From NCBI GenBank assembly GCA_019694575.1, contig JAIBBR010000048.1, forward strand, positions 1-34,955: a stretch of 34,955 bases of DNA, given 5' to 3'. This stretch comes from Myxococcaceae bacterium (GTDB lineage: Bacteria; Myxococcota; Myxococcia; Myxococcales; Myxococcaceae). A program made the position numbers and the translations under genes. Below the pieces are notes generated by a model. That model was not told the DNA's origin. It saw only the letters and a program-made list of their open reading frames with translations, and ran no database searches. This document shows, piece by piece, positions 1 to 8,803 of the stretch (positions are counted from its first letter, which is position 1; every line of letters begins with the position of its first letter).

Positions 1-63
1 AGCAAGTGCTACCTGGGCTTAGCCGGATGCTGAGCGAAAAAAGTGACGCGCCTTTCCCCATGT

Positions 64-81
64 AGGTGATGCGCCCCACCT
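64..81. promoter_or_regulatory. Short inverted repeat upstream of the ternary-system operon
   Basis: AGGTG (64-68) and CACCT (77-81) form 5-bp arms separated by 8 bp, about 23 bp before the ATG at 104. It is the only dyad I see in the leader and could be an operator, but arms this short arise by chance. No convincing -35/-10 pair is visible; a TACGAT hexamer at 92-97 is a weak -10 candidate. The rest of 1-103 shows no supported gene. Confidence 0.2.
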
Positions 82-103
82 CATTCGCGCGTACGATTGC
101 GCC

Positions 104-670
104 ATGAGCCGCGCCTACCGCGTGAGTGTTTCTGAATCGTTATCAAAAGAAGTGCACGTCGAAGACGGGCTGTGTTCGCGCTTGGAATTACTGCCCATTT
201 TGCCCAAAGAGCGGCTCGGTGAATTACTGGCGCAAGAGCTCGAAAAAGACGGCTTCCTACGCAAGGGCAACACCGTGGTGCGTCGTGAAAAAAACGGCAT
301 CGACGTCACGGTCGACCTGGGCACCGGCGAATTGAAAGTCACCGCAAAAGGGCACGCTGAATTGGCGCTCAAGACCAAGCGCGAGGGCATCGTCGCCAAC
401 CCCGGTGCGGTCGAAAGTGCTGAAGAAACCCTGCGCGGCAAAGCCAAAGAATCGCTCGAGCGCGAAGCCCAGGCCGAAGAAGAAGCCTTGCGACAAAAAG
501 TCACCCGTCAACTCGAAGACCGGCTGAAAAGCTTGCGCAGCGAGCTCGACGGCGTCACCCACCGCGTCACCGCCGCGGCGCTCAAAGAAAAGGCAGCCGA
601 AATGGGAACGGTAGAAGAAATTTCAGAAGACAAAAAGACGGGCGCGCTCACCATCAAAGTGCGCGTCTAA
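104..670 (+). CDS. Small accessory protein of an FtsH-MoxR-vWA ternary system
   Basis: A 188-aa soluble protein with no signal peptide or membrane segment. The first ~85 residues look like an alpha/beta domain. Residues ~95-160 are Glu/Lys/Arg-rich and probably form a long helix or coiled coil, followed by a short C-terminal strand pair. I do not recognise a named enzyme family. Its place as first gene of the operon, 13 bp before the FtsH-like protease gene, fits the small 'X' domain proteins reported with FtsH-vWA-MoxR systems; that assignment is inference from context. It may be an adaptor that presents substrate to the protease or links the ATPases. The ATG at 104 is the first in frame. 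No Shine-Dalgarno precedes it, so the mRNA could be leaderless. Confidence 0.75.
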   Translation: MSRAYRVSVSESLSKEVHVEDGLCSRLELLPILPKERLGELLAQELEKDGFLRKGNTVVRREKNGIDVTVDLGTGELKVTAKGHAELALKTKREGIVANPGAVESAEETLRGKAKESLEREAQAEEEALRQKVTRQLEDRLKSLRSELDGVTHRVTAAALKEKAAEMGTVEEISEDKKTGALTIKVRV

Positions 671-683
671 GAAAGAGTCACCG

Positions 684-2786
684 TTGCCCGCGCTGATACC
701 CGAAGAGCAGTTGCCGCTCGAGCTCACGCCGTTTCAGGCGGTCGAAGCGGCGTACCCCGGCGAGCTGGCGCGCATTTTCGACGCCTTGAGCAGCGGCCTG
801 TCAGTGCTGGTCGAAGCCGAAAAAGAGCTCACCCCGTACATTTACAAATGCCTCCGTGATCGGCTGAAAAAAGAAGGTCGGCAGTTTTTGTACCTCGACG
901 GGCGGCCGATTTCAGACTTGCCTGCCATTCCCATGGGCAGCAGCTTGGTGCAGACCATCGTCTTTCTCTTGCGCGAAGCGGTGCGCGGGGCAGTGGCTGA
1001 AAAAGTGGTGGTGTTGCCGCACCTCGATTTGCTCACCACGTCGGTGGGCGGGTTGACCAGCGAAGCGCGCGAAGTCATTCCCCTCATGTATGAGAACCCG
1101 GAGCTTAAGTTCCTCGCCTTCAAAGACCCGTCGTTTCCGCTGCCCAAAGTCATCGAGAACGTTTTTCCCCGCCGTGAAGTGTTGATGGGGGTGCCCCGCG
1201 ACCGCTTGGGCCAACTGGTGACGCAACGCGAATCGCGCAAGCTCTCGGCTGACAAAGGCCTGAAGCCGTACGCGCTCTACAAACAAATTTCGGGTGCCAA
1301 CGCGGTGCGGTTGCGGCGGCTGCTCTCGACATTGACGGGTGAAGACTACCCGCTCGACCCCAAGCCCGCATATTCGCTTTTGCGCGCGGGAACCTTGGTG
1401 GGAGCCTTGCAAGTGCCCGAAGTCGACTTGCAAAAAGACATTGGTGGCTATGCGCGGGTGAAAGACCGCATTCAGAAAGAAATTCTCGACGTGCTGCAGG
1501 TGAAAGACGGCCTCGTCGACGACGCGCAAATCAAACGGGTAGAAGGGCTGATTCCCCGCGGCATGATTTTCTGGGGGCCTCCCGGCACCGGCAAGACGTT
1601 GTTCGCCAAGGCCATGGCGCACGCGTTGGGCGCGGCGGTGACGGTGGTGAGCGGCCCCGAATTGAAAAGCAAGTGGGTGGGCGAGAGCGAAGACAATTTG
1701 CGGCAAGTGTTCATGCGCGCGCGGCAGGCGGCCCCCGCCATCATCGTCTTCGACGAGCTCGACTCGTTCGCCACCTCGCGCGGCACCTACACCGGCTCGG
1801 GCGTAGAGCACTCGATGGTGAACCAGCTGCTCACCGAGATGGACGGCTTTCGCAAAGACGAGCTGGTCTTCGTGGTGGGCACCACCAACTTCGTCGAATC
1901 GCTCGACGCGGCGCTGCTCCGCCCCGGCCGTTTCGAATTTCACCTGCACATTCCTTACCCGGGCGAAGACGACCGGCGCGCGATTTTGAAAATTTACGCC
2001 GAGCGGTTGGGGCTGAATTTTAGCGAGCGCGCGTTGGAATATGCCGTGCGCCGCACCGGTGACCCGGTCGAAGGGCAGAACGTTCGCTTCTCGGGCGACC
2101 ACTTGCAGGCGCTCTGCCGCACCTTGGCGCGCATGCGTTTGCGCGAGAAACGCACCGACGTCACCGACTTGGTCGATGTCGAACGGGCGCTGACCGAATT
2201 CGTCGACCGCGCGACGCTGACGCCCGCCGAAGAGCACGTGGTGGCGACCCACGAGGCGGGGCACGCGGTGGTGGCGCTTTTCTGCGCGCATGCTCCAGCC
2301 ATCGAGCGCATTTCGATTCGCGGCGATTTGTCGGGCTCTTTGGGCTTCGTGCGTTATTCAGACCCGGTGAACCGCTATGTCACCACCCGGGCGCAGCTGC
2401 TCGACAATATTTGCACCCTGTACGGTGGGCGCGAAGCAGAGCTGTTGCTCCTCGAAGACTTGTCGATTGGCAGCTCGGCTGACGTGCAGCGCGCCACCGA
2501 TGTTGCCCGGGCATTGGTAGAGCAATTCGGCATGGGCGGTGAAAATGTGGGCGTGCGGCACATTGAGATTTCACGGCAAGCGCCGGCCCCCAGTGAAACA
2601 TTGAAGGCGCGCATCGAAACCGCCGCGCTCGACATTTTGGAACGCGAACGCCGCCGCGCGAAAGACATTCTCGCCACCCACAAGGGGCTGGTGGAAACCC
2701 TGCGTGACTTGCTGCTCGAGAAAAAAGTGCTCGACCGCGAAGCGCTGCAGCACTTGCTCCCTCAAACTGAAAATAAGAAACGGTGA
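684..2786 (+). CDS. Soluble FtsH-like AAA+ ATPase / M41 zinc metalloprotease
   Basis: A 700-aa protein combining an AAA+ unfoldase with an M41 peptidase. Walker A GPPGTGKT is at residues 298-305. Walker B ends in D357-E358, and the second-region-of-homology arginines lie in RPGRFEF. The peptidase motif HEAGH is at 523-527, with the third zinc ligand D600 in SADVQRAT. The 77-residue spacing from first His to this Asp matches FtsH, so protease activity is expected. Unlike classical FtsH (~640 aa, two N-terminal membrane helices) it has no transmembrane segment. Residues 1-250 instead look like a degenerate P-loop-type domain without a Walker A. The start is TTG at 684, 13 bp after the preceding stop. 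It is probably the degradation engine of the cytosolic complex encoded by this operon. Confidence 0.93.
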   Translation: MPALIPEEQLPLELTPFQAVEAAYPGELARIFDALSSGLSVLVEAEKELTPYIYKCLRDRLKKEGRQFLYLDGRPISDLPAIPMGSSLVQTIVFLLREAVRGAVAEKVVVLPHLDLLTTSVGGLTSEAREVIPLMYENPELKFLAFKDPSFPLPKVIENVFPRREVLMGVPRDRLGQLVTQRESRKLSADKGLKPYALYKQISGANAVRLRRLLSTLTGEDYPLDPKPAYSLLRAGTLVGALQVPEVDLQKDIGGYARVKDRIQKEILDVLQVKDGLVDDAQIKRVEGLIPRGMIFWGPPGTGKTLFAKAMAHALGAAVTVVSGPELKSKWVGESEDNLRQVFMRARQAAPAIIVFDELDSFATSRGTYTGSGVEHSMVNQLLTEMDGFRKDELVFVVGTTNFVESLDAALLRPGRFEFHLHIPYPGEDDRRAILKIYAERLGLNFSERALEYAVRRTGDPVEGQNVRFSGDHLQALCRTLARMRLREKRTDVTDLVDVERALTEFVDRATLTPAEEHVVATHEAGHAVVALFCAHAPAIERISIRGDLSGSLGFVRYSDPVNRYVTTRAQLLDNICTLYGGREAELLLLEDLSIGSSADVQRATDVARALVEQFGMGGENVGVRHIEISRQAPAPSETLKARIETAALDILERERRRAKDILATHKGLVETLRDLLLEKKVLDREALQHLLPQTENKKR

Positions 2787-2789
2787 AAC

Positions 2790-3062
2790 ATGGCCACCGT
2801 CATTTTGCGCCTCGAAGTTGACCCCAGCACTCAGAAGAAGAACGTCATCATCAAGTACGAGAGTGACTCTGATGCGCTGCCGATGGAGCACGAAGAGACC
2901 CACAAGGAGCTGCTCGAGCAATTGATTGCCGGCGGCGCGTTGAAAGCGTCTGAATTGGGCCACATCGTCATCGAGCGTGAAGGCGGCGCGGCGCCGTTGC
3001 GGCCTGAAGCGAAAGAACAACCCACCCCTGAGCGCACCGCGGTGACTGAGAAGGGCAAATGA
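2790..3062 (+). CDS. Small accessory protein of the FtsH-MoxR-vWA system
   Basis: A 90-aa protein of unknown function. It has an N-terminal beta-rich stretch (MATVILRLEVDP and following), a helical middle with many acidic residues and a disordered Pro/Glu/Lys tail. No catalytic motif is visible. The ATG lies 3 bp after the protease stop. Its own TGA overlaps the next ATG by 4 bp (ATGA at 3059-3062), which points to translational coupling with the large scaffold gene. Its size and position fit another small 'X' component of the ternary system, perhaps an adaptor; no function can be read from the sequence alone. Confidence 0.75.
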   Translation: MATVILRLEVDPSTQKKNVIIKYESDSDALPMEHEETHKELLEQLIAGGALKASELGHIVIEREGGAAPLRPEAKEQPTPERTAVTEKGK

Positions 3063-6000
3063 AGTCGAAGGCGTTGCTCTTTCCCACTCGCGAGGCGCTG
3101 ACGGTCGCTTTGCGCTCGCACGTGATTCCCCCCGAGCTGCAGCGCGAGCCGGTCGACTTCGCTGATATTGAACAAGGCGTTGCGGTGTGGCCTTTGGGGG
3201 CGTTGCCTGGCGAACGTCGCAGCGCGCTCAAAGAGTTGGGCGTGGGTGAAAAAGACGTCAGCGCCACGCGGCGCCGGGCTGATTGTTGGGCGGCGGTGCT
3301 GCCTCCGGTGCCGACTGATTTACCGGCCGGCAGGTTGCCGCAGGCACTGCTCGCGGTGCGCACGCCAGAGGCCATGTTGAAAGTGTGTGGAGAGCTGCTG
3401 CGGCTGGGTTGTGAGCGGCAAAGCTTTCAGCGCATTGGCGCCGAAGCGCTCTTCGCCTTGGTGAAAGTCGAAGAGCCGTCTTGGTACGTGCTTGGCCAAG
3501 CGCTCGAAAATTCTGGCGGCTTCACGGCGTACCTGCCGTCACCGGCTGGCCAGCAAACCGTGTGGACTCAGCTCGGCTATCGGCATCCGTTTGAGACGAG
3601 TTTGCAGGCTCCCTCGAGCGGCTTTGTGCTCATCGATGGTGACGGCCACTGGCGGGCGTACGACAAGGGCGAGTGGGAAGACGTGGGGCAATGGGTTGAA
3701 CCTTCGTTGCCGCATGCGGTGACGCGGTTGTCTTCGGTAGACCTGCCCCGGTTGCGCGTGCCCATGCAACTTAGGCGTGCGCTCAGGCCTGACGCGCCGT
3801 CGCTGTGGGTGAATGAGGCGGGCGTCGAGACGGTAGAGCGCTGGGTGGCGAACGCGCCCGAGACAGTGCTCGACGACGTGCTCTTCGCGGTGAGCGGCAC
3901 CACGGTGGTGTTGGCGGCGCGGCCGGGGCGCGAACGGGCCGTGGGTGAATTGCCCGGCACCGCTTACGCGCGGCTGTTAGAGCTGCCCAACCTTTACGCG
4001 CCGTACGGCATGACGCTCGAGCCTCCGCTGCGCCGTGACCGCGTGCGTGCCTGGCTCGCGCCTGATTCAGACACCGTTTATTGGCTGACTGAAAAACTGG
4101 CGCCCACCGCGTTGCCGCTCAATGCGTTTCGCCCGTTGTCAGAATGGGTCGACTACGTCATCGACACGGCGCACACCGCGCTGCAGCCGTGGGTGAAGAG
4201 CGCAGCTTTCGAGTTTGGCGTATTCGAAGCCCATGCCGACGAAGTGTTTTCGGCGGTGACTGGCGCTGTTGCCCCCGAGGGCAAACCGGCCGCCCCTTCT
4301 TTTGAGAGCAAGCCTGCGCTCACTGTCGGCAAATCGCGCAGCGCGAAGTCACGCTCGTTGAAAGACGCGGCGAAAGAAGTGCCACCGCCCGCGCGTTCAG
4401 CCCCCACCGTGCGGCTCACCCAAGCCAGCGGGGCCGGGCCAAGCGAAACCGAGCAGGCGCTCGATGCCGAAGAAGCTGCTTTCAAAAAAAGCGACGCCGC
4501 GTGGGACGCGCCCGAGCGCTTGCAGGCATGGGCGAAGTTGGCGCCGCTCTATGCTTCGACGCAGCAGTGGCGTGAAGCGGGTTTGGCGTGGGTGCACGCG
4601 CTGTGGGAATCACCGGGCGATGCGGCGGCGGTGTTGGCGGCGCAGTGGGCGCAGACGGCTCCTATGCCGTTGGGTGAGTTGCTCAAGCTCACCGCGCCGA
4701 CGCAAGACCAGTCGCGCTGGGTGGTGAGCCAGCTATTGGCCGCATGCGCTGGCAAGCAAGGGCTCGCGTCGAACGTCAATTTGGCGCAAGTGTCGGCGTG
4801 GTTAGAGCAGCACGACGCCAACCTCGACGTGCGCTCGTTCTGGCTGGCGCGCTGGGCGTTGGCGCAACTAAGCCAAGGCGACGCGTTGGGGCTGGCGCGC
4901 GCGAGAGACCGCATGCTGGCGCGGCTGCAGCGGGGCCTTTCGCTCGAGCGCGACGTGCCGCGGTTTTTACGGCTCACGGGAACCACCCTGCAGGGCCGCG
5001 AAGGCGAGCGTGCTCAACGCGTCAACGCGCAGCTCGAAGGTTTGCTCAAGGCGTTCGAAGACACCCCGCGCAAACGCTCGGCCATCGAGGCGCCGCTGCC
5101 GTTGACCATGGCGTACGTCGGCTTAGAATTCGCCTGGGGTTTCGCGCGCCTCGGCCGGGTAGACCGCGCCGCGACGCTGCGAGAGAAAGCCCTCAAAGCG
5201 CTCGACACCCACGACGGGGTACACCACTTTTTGAGCAGCGCTTACCGGCAGCGCATTGCCCAGGCGTTAGAAGGGCTTTCGCCCGAAACGCCGCTGCCCG
5301 CTGAGCTGCTGGCGACGCTGACCACGCTGCCCACGTTCGCGCGCTACACCGTCGACCGGCTGCGCCAGTCTTCTTCGGTGCTCGAGCCGCAAGAGCGCCT
5401 CAATGCCACCGAAGACTTGGGCCGGCGCTACGGCAGCGAAAAAGGTGAAGAGCCCGCGGCGTTGCGTTCAATCACCGACACGATGGAATTGGTGCGTGCC
5501 TTAGAAAAGCGCGCCCAAGCGGCGGCCGACCCCAAATATGCCCCCGAAGAGCGTGCCCGCCTGCTCGACACCCTGATGGACTTTTTGCCCCGGGTGCCCG
5601 AGAGCTCGGCGCTGCCGCTGCTCAATCAATTCGTGGCCACCTCGGCCAACCTTCCCGCGCGGCTGCGCATCGTGGTGCTTGAAGACGGGCTCAAAGTGGC
5701 AGGCCACTTCGGCCGCTCGTCGTTGGTGAAGCAATTGCTCCTCACGCTGATGGGCTTGATTTCTGAGTTGGGCGCTGAGGGCGTGGCAGAGCTGGGCAGC
5801 GCGCTGGCAGCGGGGGTGCGCTCGCTGCGGCGGGTGGGCCTGAAAGACGAAGCAGTCGAATTGCTTGGCCGCGCGCAGAAGGTGCTCAAAGCGAACGACT
5901 TGGCGACCGCGATGACCCGCTTGAGCCTGGCGAGCGGCTTTGCGTACCTGGGCCAACTCGACCGTGCGCTCCCCGTCTTCGAAGACGCGCAAGCTCGCTT

Positions 6001-6307
6001 GGCGCAAGAGCGCGACTTGCACGTCATCGACCGCTTGAAGCTGGCCCGTTCGGCGGCGCGGGCGTTCGGCAACGCTCCCACTGAAGTGGCGCTCCCGTTG
6101 TTGGGGCGGTTGGCGGGTCAGCTGCCTTTTCTCACTGACAGTTTGAACACCAATAAGTACTTCTGCCTATCGTTGGTCGATTTTGCCGATACCTTGGTGT
6201 TGGGCCATGTAGGCGACGATTTGACGTTGAATGAGGCGACGCGGCACTTCTTGGAAGAAGATGAGTACCGGGTGCGCTATCGGGTTCACCGTGATGCTGG
6301 AGGCTAG
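3059..6307 (+). CDS. Large helical scaffold protein of the FtsH-MoxR-vWA system
   Basis: A 1082-aa protein without signal peptide or membrane helices. Residues ~1-400 form a mixed alpha/beta region of no family I recognise. Residues ~405-465 are a Pro/Ser/Lys/Ala-rich linker. From ~470 to the end the sequence is a run of amphipathic Leu/Ala/Arg helices resembling a TPR/HEAT-like solenoid (repeated LARARDRMLARL-type and LLDTLMDFL-type helices). I infer a scaffold or substrate-recognition subunit. The start ATG overlaps the preceding stop (ATGA), and GGAG near 6299-6302 just inside its 3' end probably serves the next gene. Repeat number and family membership need profile comparison. Confidence 0.8.
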   Translation: MKSKALLFPTREALTVALRSHVIPPELQREPVDFADIEQGVAVWPLGALPGERRSALKELGVGEKDVSATRRRADCWAAVLPPVPTDLPAGRLPQALLAVRTPEAMLKVCGELLRLGCERQSFQRIGAEALFALVKVEEPSWYVLGQALENSGGFTAYLPSPAGQQTVWTQLGYRHPFETSLQAPSSGFVLIDGDGHWRAYDKGEWEDVGQWVEPSLPHAVTRLSSVDLPRLRVPMQLRRALRPDAPSLWVNEAGVETVERWVANAPETVLDDVLFAVSGTTVVLAARPGRERAVGELPGTAYARLLELPNLYAPYGMTLEPPLRRDRVRAWLAPDSDTVYWLTEKLAPTALPLNAFRPLSEWVDYVIDTAHTALQPWVKSAAFEFGVFEAHADEVFSAVTGAVAPEGKPAAPSFESKPALTVGKSRSAKSRSLKDAAKEVPPPARSAPTVRLTQASGAGPSETEQALDAEEAAFKKSDAAWDAPERLQAWAKLAPLYASTQQWREAGLAWVHALWESPGDAAAVLAAQWAQTAPMPLGELLKLTAPTQDQSRWVVSQLLAACAGKQGLASNVNLAQVSAWLEQHDANLDVRSFWLARWALAQLSQGDALGLARARDRMLARLQRGLSLERDVPRFLRLTGTTLQGREGERAQRVNAQLEGLLKAFEDTPRKRSAIEAPLPLTMAYVGLEFAWGFARLGRVDRAATLREKALKALDTHDGVHHFLSSAYRQRIAQALEGLSPETPLPAELLATLTTLPTFARYTVDRLRQSSSVLEPQERLNATEDLGRRYGSEKGEEPAALRSITDTMELVRALEKRAQAAADPKYAPEERARLLDTLMDFLPRVPESSALPLLNQFVATSANLPARLRIVVLEDGLKVAGHFGRSSLVKQLLLTLMGLISELGAEGVAELGSALAAGVRSLRRVGLKDEAVELLGRAQKVLKANDLATAMTRLSLASGFAYLGQLDRALPVFEDAQARLAQERDLHVIDRLKLARSAARAFGNAPTEVALPLLGRLAGQLPFLTDSLNTNKYFCLSLVDFADTLVLGHVGDDLTLNEATRHFLEEDEYRVRYRVHRDAGG

Positions 6308-6315
6308 ACGTTAAA

Positions 6316-7335
6316 GTGACTGGAAGACCTTCTCGCGACGCCCAAGAAGCCATTGCTGAAGCGACGATGGAACAGCTCTCGTCGCAAGCGCAGGCTTTGC
6401 GCGAGCGCATCAACCGTTTTCGTCTCGCGCTCGGCCGCCACTTCGTCGAGAAACAGACGTTGGTCGACTTAATGACCGTGGCCGCGGTGGCGCAAGAGCC
6501 ACTGCTGCTCGTCGGTGCTCCCGGCACGGCGAAGAGTGACTTGGTGCTGAAGTTCAAAGACGCGTTGGCCCTGCCGCAGAACGATTATTTTGAATATTTG
6601 CTCACCCGCTTCACCGAGCCCTCTGAAGTGTTGGGCCCCATCGACATCAACGAGCTGCGGGCTGGCCGGTACATTCGCCGTGAGCGGGGCAAGCTGCCCA
6701 CGGCGCGCCTGGTGTTTCTCGATGAAATCTTCAAAGCCAGCTCGGCGATTTTGAATGCGCTGCTCACGGTCATCAACGAGCGCAAGTTTTACCAAGACGG
6801 CCTCGCGGTGCCGGTAAACCTGAAGATTCTCTTCGCGGCTACCAACGAAATTCCCGAGAGCGCCGAGCTCGCCGCGTTGAAAGACCGGTTTTGTCTCAAA
6901 GCGGCCTGCCGCTCGGTGCAAGAGACCCACTTCGTCGAATTGCTCGACGCGGGCATCGAGTCGACCACCGCGCGCGATTTGAACAACCGGCCGTGGGCCG
7001 AAGGGCACGCCTCGCTCGATGATTTTTTGAAGGCACACCGTTACCTGACGCTGCTCTTCGCCAAGAAAGAGCCAAAAGACCGCGAAGTGTTTTTTCGCGA
7101 CGAGGTGATGCGCGAGTTTCGCCGGGTGGTGCGCACGCTGGTGCGTGAAGACGAAGTCTTCATTTCAGACCGCAAGCTGGTGAAGCTGTACCGGCTCTTG
7201 CGCACCCGCGCGTGGGTTTTTCACGGTGGCGCGGTAGAGCGTGAAGACCTGCAGCTCTTGTCGTACTTGGGCGAGACGAAAGAAGAAGTCGACCTGTTGG
7301 AAGAGAAAGTTCCTCGGCTGTTGGGCTTTTCGTGA
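6316..7335 (+). CDS. MoxR-family AAA+ ATPase
   Basis: A 339-aa MoxR/RavA-type AAA+ protein. Walker A GAPGTAKS is at residues 67-74, Walker B ends in D136-E137 within LVFLDEIFK, sensor-1 is the Asn of AATNE, and a KDRF motif supplies the likely arginine finger. The TRFTEPSEVLGPIDI stretch is typical of MoxR proteins. MoxR ATPases usually act as remodelling chaperones with a vWA partner, and here the vWA-like gene follows with a 4-bp overlap (GTGA at 7332-7335). The GTG start at 6316 has GGAGG about 10 bp upstream. An internal ATG at residue 18 is an alternative start. Confidence 0.93.
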   Translation: MTGRPSRDAQEAIAEATMEQLSSQAQALRERINRFRLALGRHFVEKQTLVDLMTVAAVAQEPLLLVGAPGTAKSDLVLKFKDALALPQNDYFEYLLTRFTEPSEVLGPIDINELRAGRYIRRERGKLPTARLVFLDEIFKASSAILNALLTVINERKFYQDGLAVPVNLKILFAATNEIPESAELAALKDRFCLKAACRSVQETHFVELLDAGIESTTARDLNNRPWAEGHASLDDFLKAHRYLTLLFAKKEPKDREVFFRDEVMREFRRVVRTLVREDEVFISDRKLVKLYRLLRTRAWVFHGGAVEREDLQLLSYLGETKEEVDLLEEKVPRLLGFS

Positions 7336-8759
7336 AGCCTGCTTTCGACGCCAATGACTGGGCGTGCGCGGGGTTCGCCATTGCGCACGGGGGAGCGCAC
7401 CGTGCCCCCGCGTTCGAAGAAACGTGGGGCTTTCTGTTGGCGTCGCTGGTGGAGCGGCCGACGTTGGGTTTGCCCACCGCCGCTTTTGACTTTGGCAGCC
7501 TGCTGGCGGGGCAGCCGCTCTTGCCGTTTCGACTCGACGTACCGGGGCTGCTGCGCGACGCGGTGCGCGAATGGGAAGACCACGTGCTGGCGCGGTTGCT
7601 CGGTGACCGCCGCTTCGTGCTGCTTCAAGAAGCGTACACGGCGCAACCGCACGGGTTGAAAGGCACGGTGGCGGGGCTCTTGGTGGCGACGTGGGCCGAG
7701 CGCTTGTCGCTTGCGGCGCCAGTGACTTTGAGCGTGGGTAAGCTGCGCGCGTTGGGCAAGCGGGGCATGGCCGACGTGATGGCGCAGGGGCTCGCCAAGG
7801 TGAGCCAAGAAGGGCCGCTGGTGACAGAACTGGCGGCTTCATTGCGCCGCGCCTGCGCGCAAGCCCGAAAGCAGCGCGAATGGGTGACTGACGCCGAAGT
7901 TTTTCTCGCTGAAAACGTGGCATCGCTCAAAGGTTTGGCGTCGCGGGTGGCGCTGGCGCAGGCGGCTTCGGCCACGCAGGCATTGCTCGAGAGCGCTCCT
8001 GGCCGGCTCAAAGCGCGGCGTGACCATGACGCTGACATACCCGTACAGTCAGGCGACGACGACGCGTACCCGATGGGTGGTTTTACGTCACTCACCACCC
8101 GGGGCTCGCTCGAAAATTTGGCCACCACCGAGCTGGCGTACATGGAGCAGGGTGACGAGCGCCCTGATTTCTTCGATGTGCGCTTCGTCGACGATTCACT
8201 GCTTTATTACGCGCGCGACGAGAGCATGGCGTTTCGTCAGAAGCGCGTGGTGGCGTTCGTCTTCGAGGCTTCTCTCAAGCGGGCGCGGGTGGTGGACGAA
8301 GGCGAGAAATACCAAAGGCTGCTCTGGGTGCAGGCTTTGTGCGCGGCGTTGGTGCGAAGGTTGGGGCAATGGCTCGACGGCGAAGGCCTCGTCTTTCAGT
8401 TGTGGTTTGTGAAAGAAGGCGGTGAAGCGCCGCTGTCTGAAGAAGCGGGCGTGCTTTGGTTGCTGCTGCGCGAGTTTCGGCAAAGTGGGCGCGTTACTTT
8501 TCATGAAGCCGCGTCGATAGAAGAGGTGTGGTCAGCGTTGCAGGCGGTGCAGGCGCAGCGGGTAGAAGTGGTGGTGGCTTCGGCCGCAGCGGGGTTACCG
8601 AAAAGCAAGAGCCCGTCGGCACTGACGTTGGCGCTCTCGGTCGACCGGCCGACCCCCACGTTGCAATGGCGCACCGCGGGTAAAAAGTCAGCCGTACAGC
8701 TCGAAGAGAACCTCAGTTGGCGGGCGGCTTTTCACCAAATGTTGCGCGTGTTGCCGTGA
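7332..8759 (+). CDS. vWA-like protein with degenerate MIDAS, partner of MoxR
   Basis: A 475-aa protein. The N-terminal ~230 residues are helical, followed by an acidic linker (SGDDDAYPMGG). From ~300 to ~460 a Rossmann-like series of strands resembles a von Willebrand A domain: RVVAFVFEASLKR, then EGLVFQLWFVK, then RVEVVVASAAAG. In an intact vWA the first strand ends DxSxS; here it reads E312-A-S-L-K, so the metal-ion site appears lost. The assignment rests on the MoxR neighbour, strand pattern and operon type more than on a conserved motif. The GTG start overlaps the MoxR stop. It likely bridges the MoxR ring to substrate or to the scaffold. Confidence 0.75.
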   Translation: MKPAFDANDWACAGFAIAHGGAHRAPAFEETWGFLLASLVERPTLGLPTAAFDFGSLLAGQPLLPFRLDVPGLLRDAVREWEDHVLARLLGDRRFVLLQEAYTAQPHGLKGTVAGLLVATWAERLSLAAPVTLSVGKLRALGKRGMADVMAQGLAKVSQEGPLVTELAASLRRACAQARKQREWVTDAEVFLAENVASLKGLASRVALAQAASATQALLESAPGRLKARRDHDADIPVQSGDDDAYPMGGFTSLTTRGSLENLATTELAYMEQGDERPDFFDVRFVDDSLLYYARDESMAFRQKRVVAFVFEASLKRARVVDEGEKYQRLLWVQALCAALVRRLGQWLDGEGLVFQLWFVKEGGEAPLSEEAGVLWLLLREFRQSGRVTFHEAASIEEVWSALQAVQAQRVEVVVASAAAGLPKSKSPSALTLALSVDRPTPTLQWRTAGKKSAVQLEENLSWRAAFHQMLRVLP

Positions 8760-8803
8760 GCCTTTTGCATGGCTCAACTTGACGGCTATACGTCGTAGCG
8801 CAC

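Noticed and set aside
1-61. A minus-strand frame from an ATG at 61 open to the window edge
   Set aside because: Only about 20 codons are visible, with no ribosome site or recognisable sequence; it could be chance.
912-2291. A 459-codon open frame antisense to the FtsH-like gene
   Set aside because: It is the shadow frame of a GC-rich gene; the encoded sequence is His/Arg/Gln-rich without domain character.
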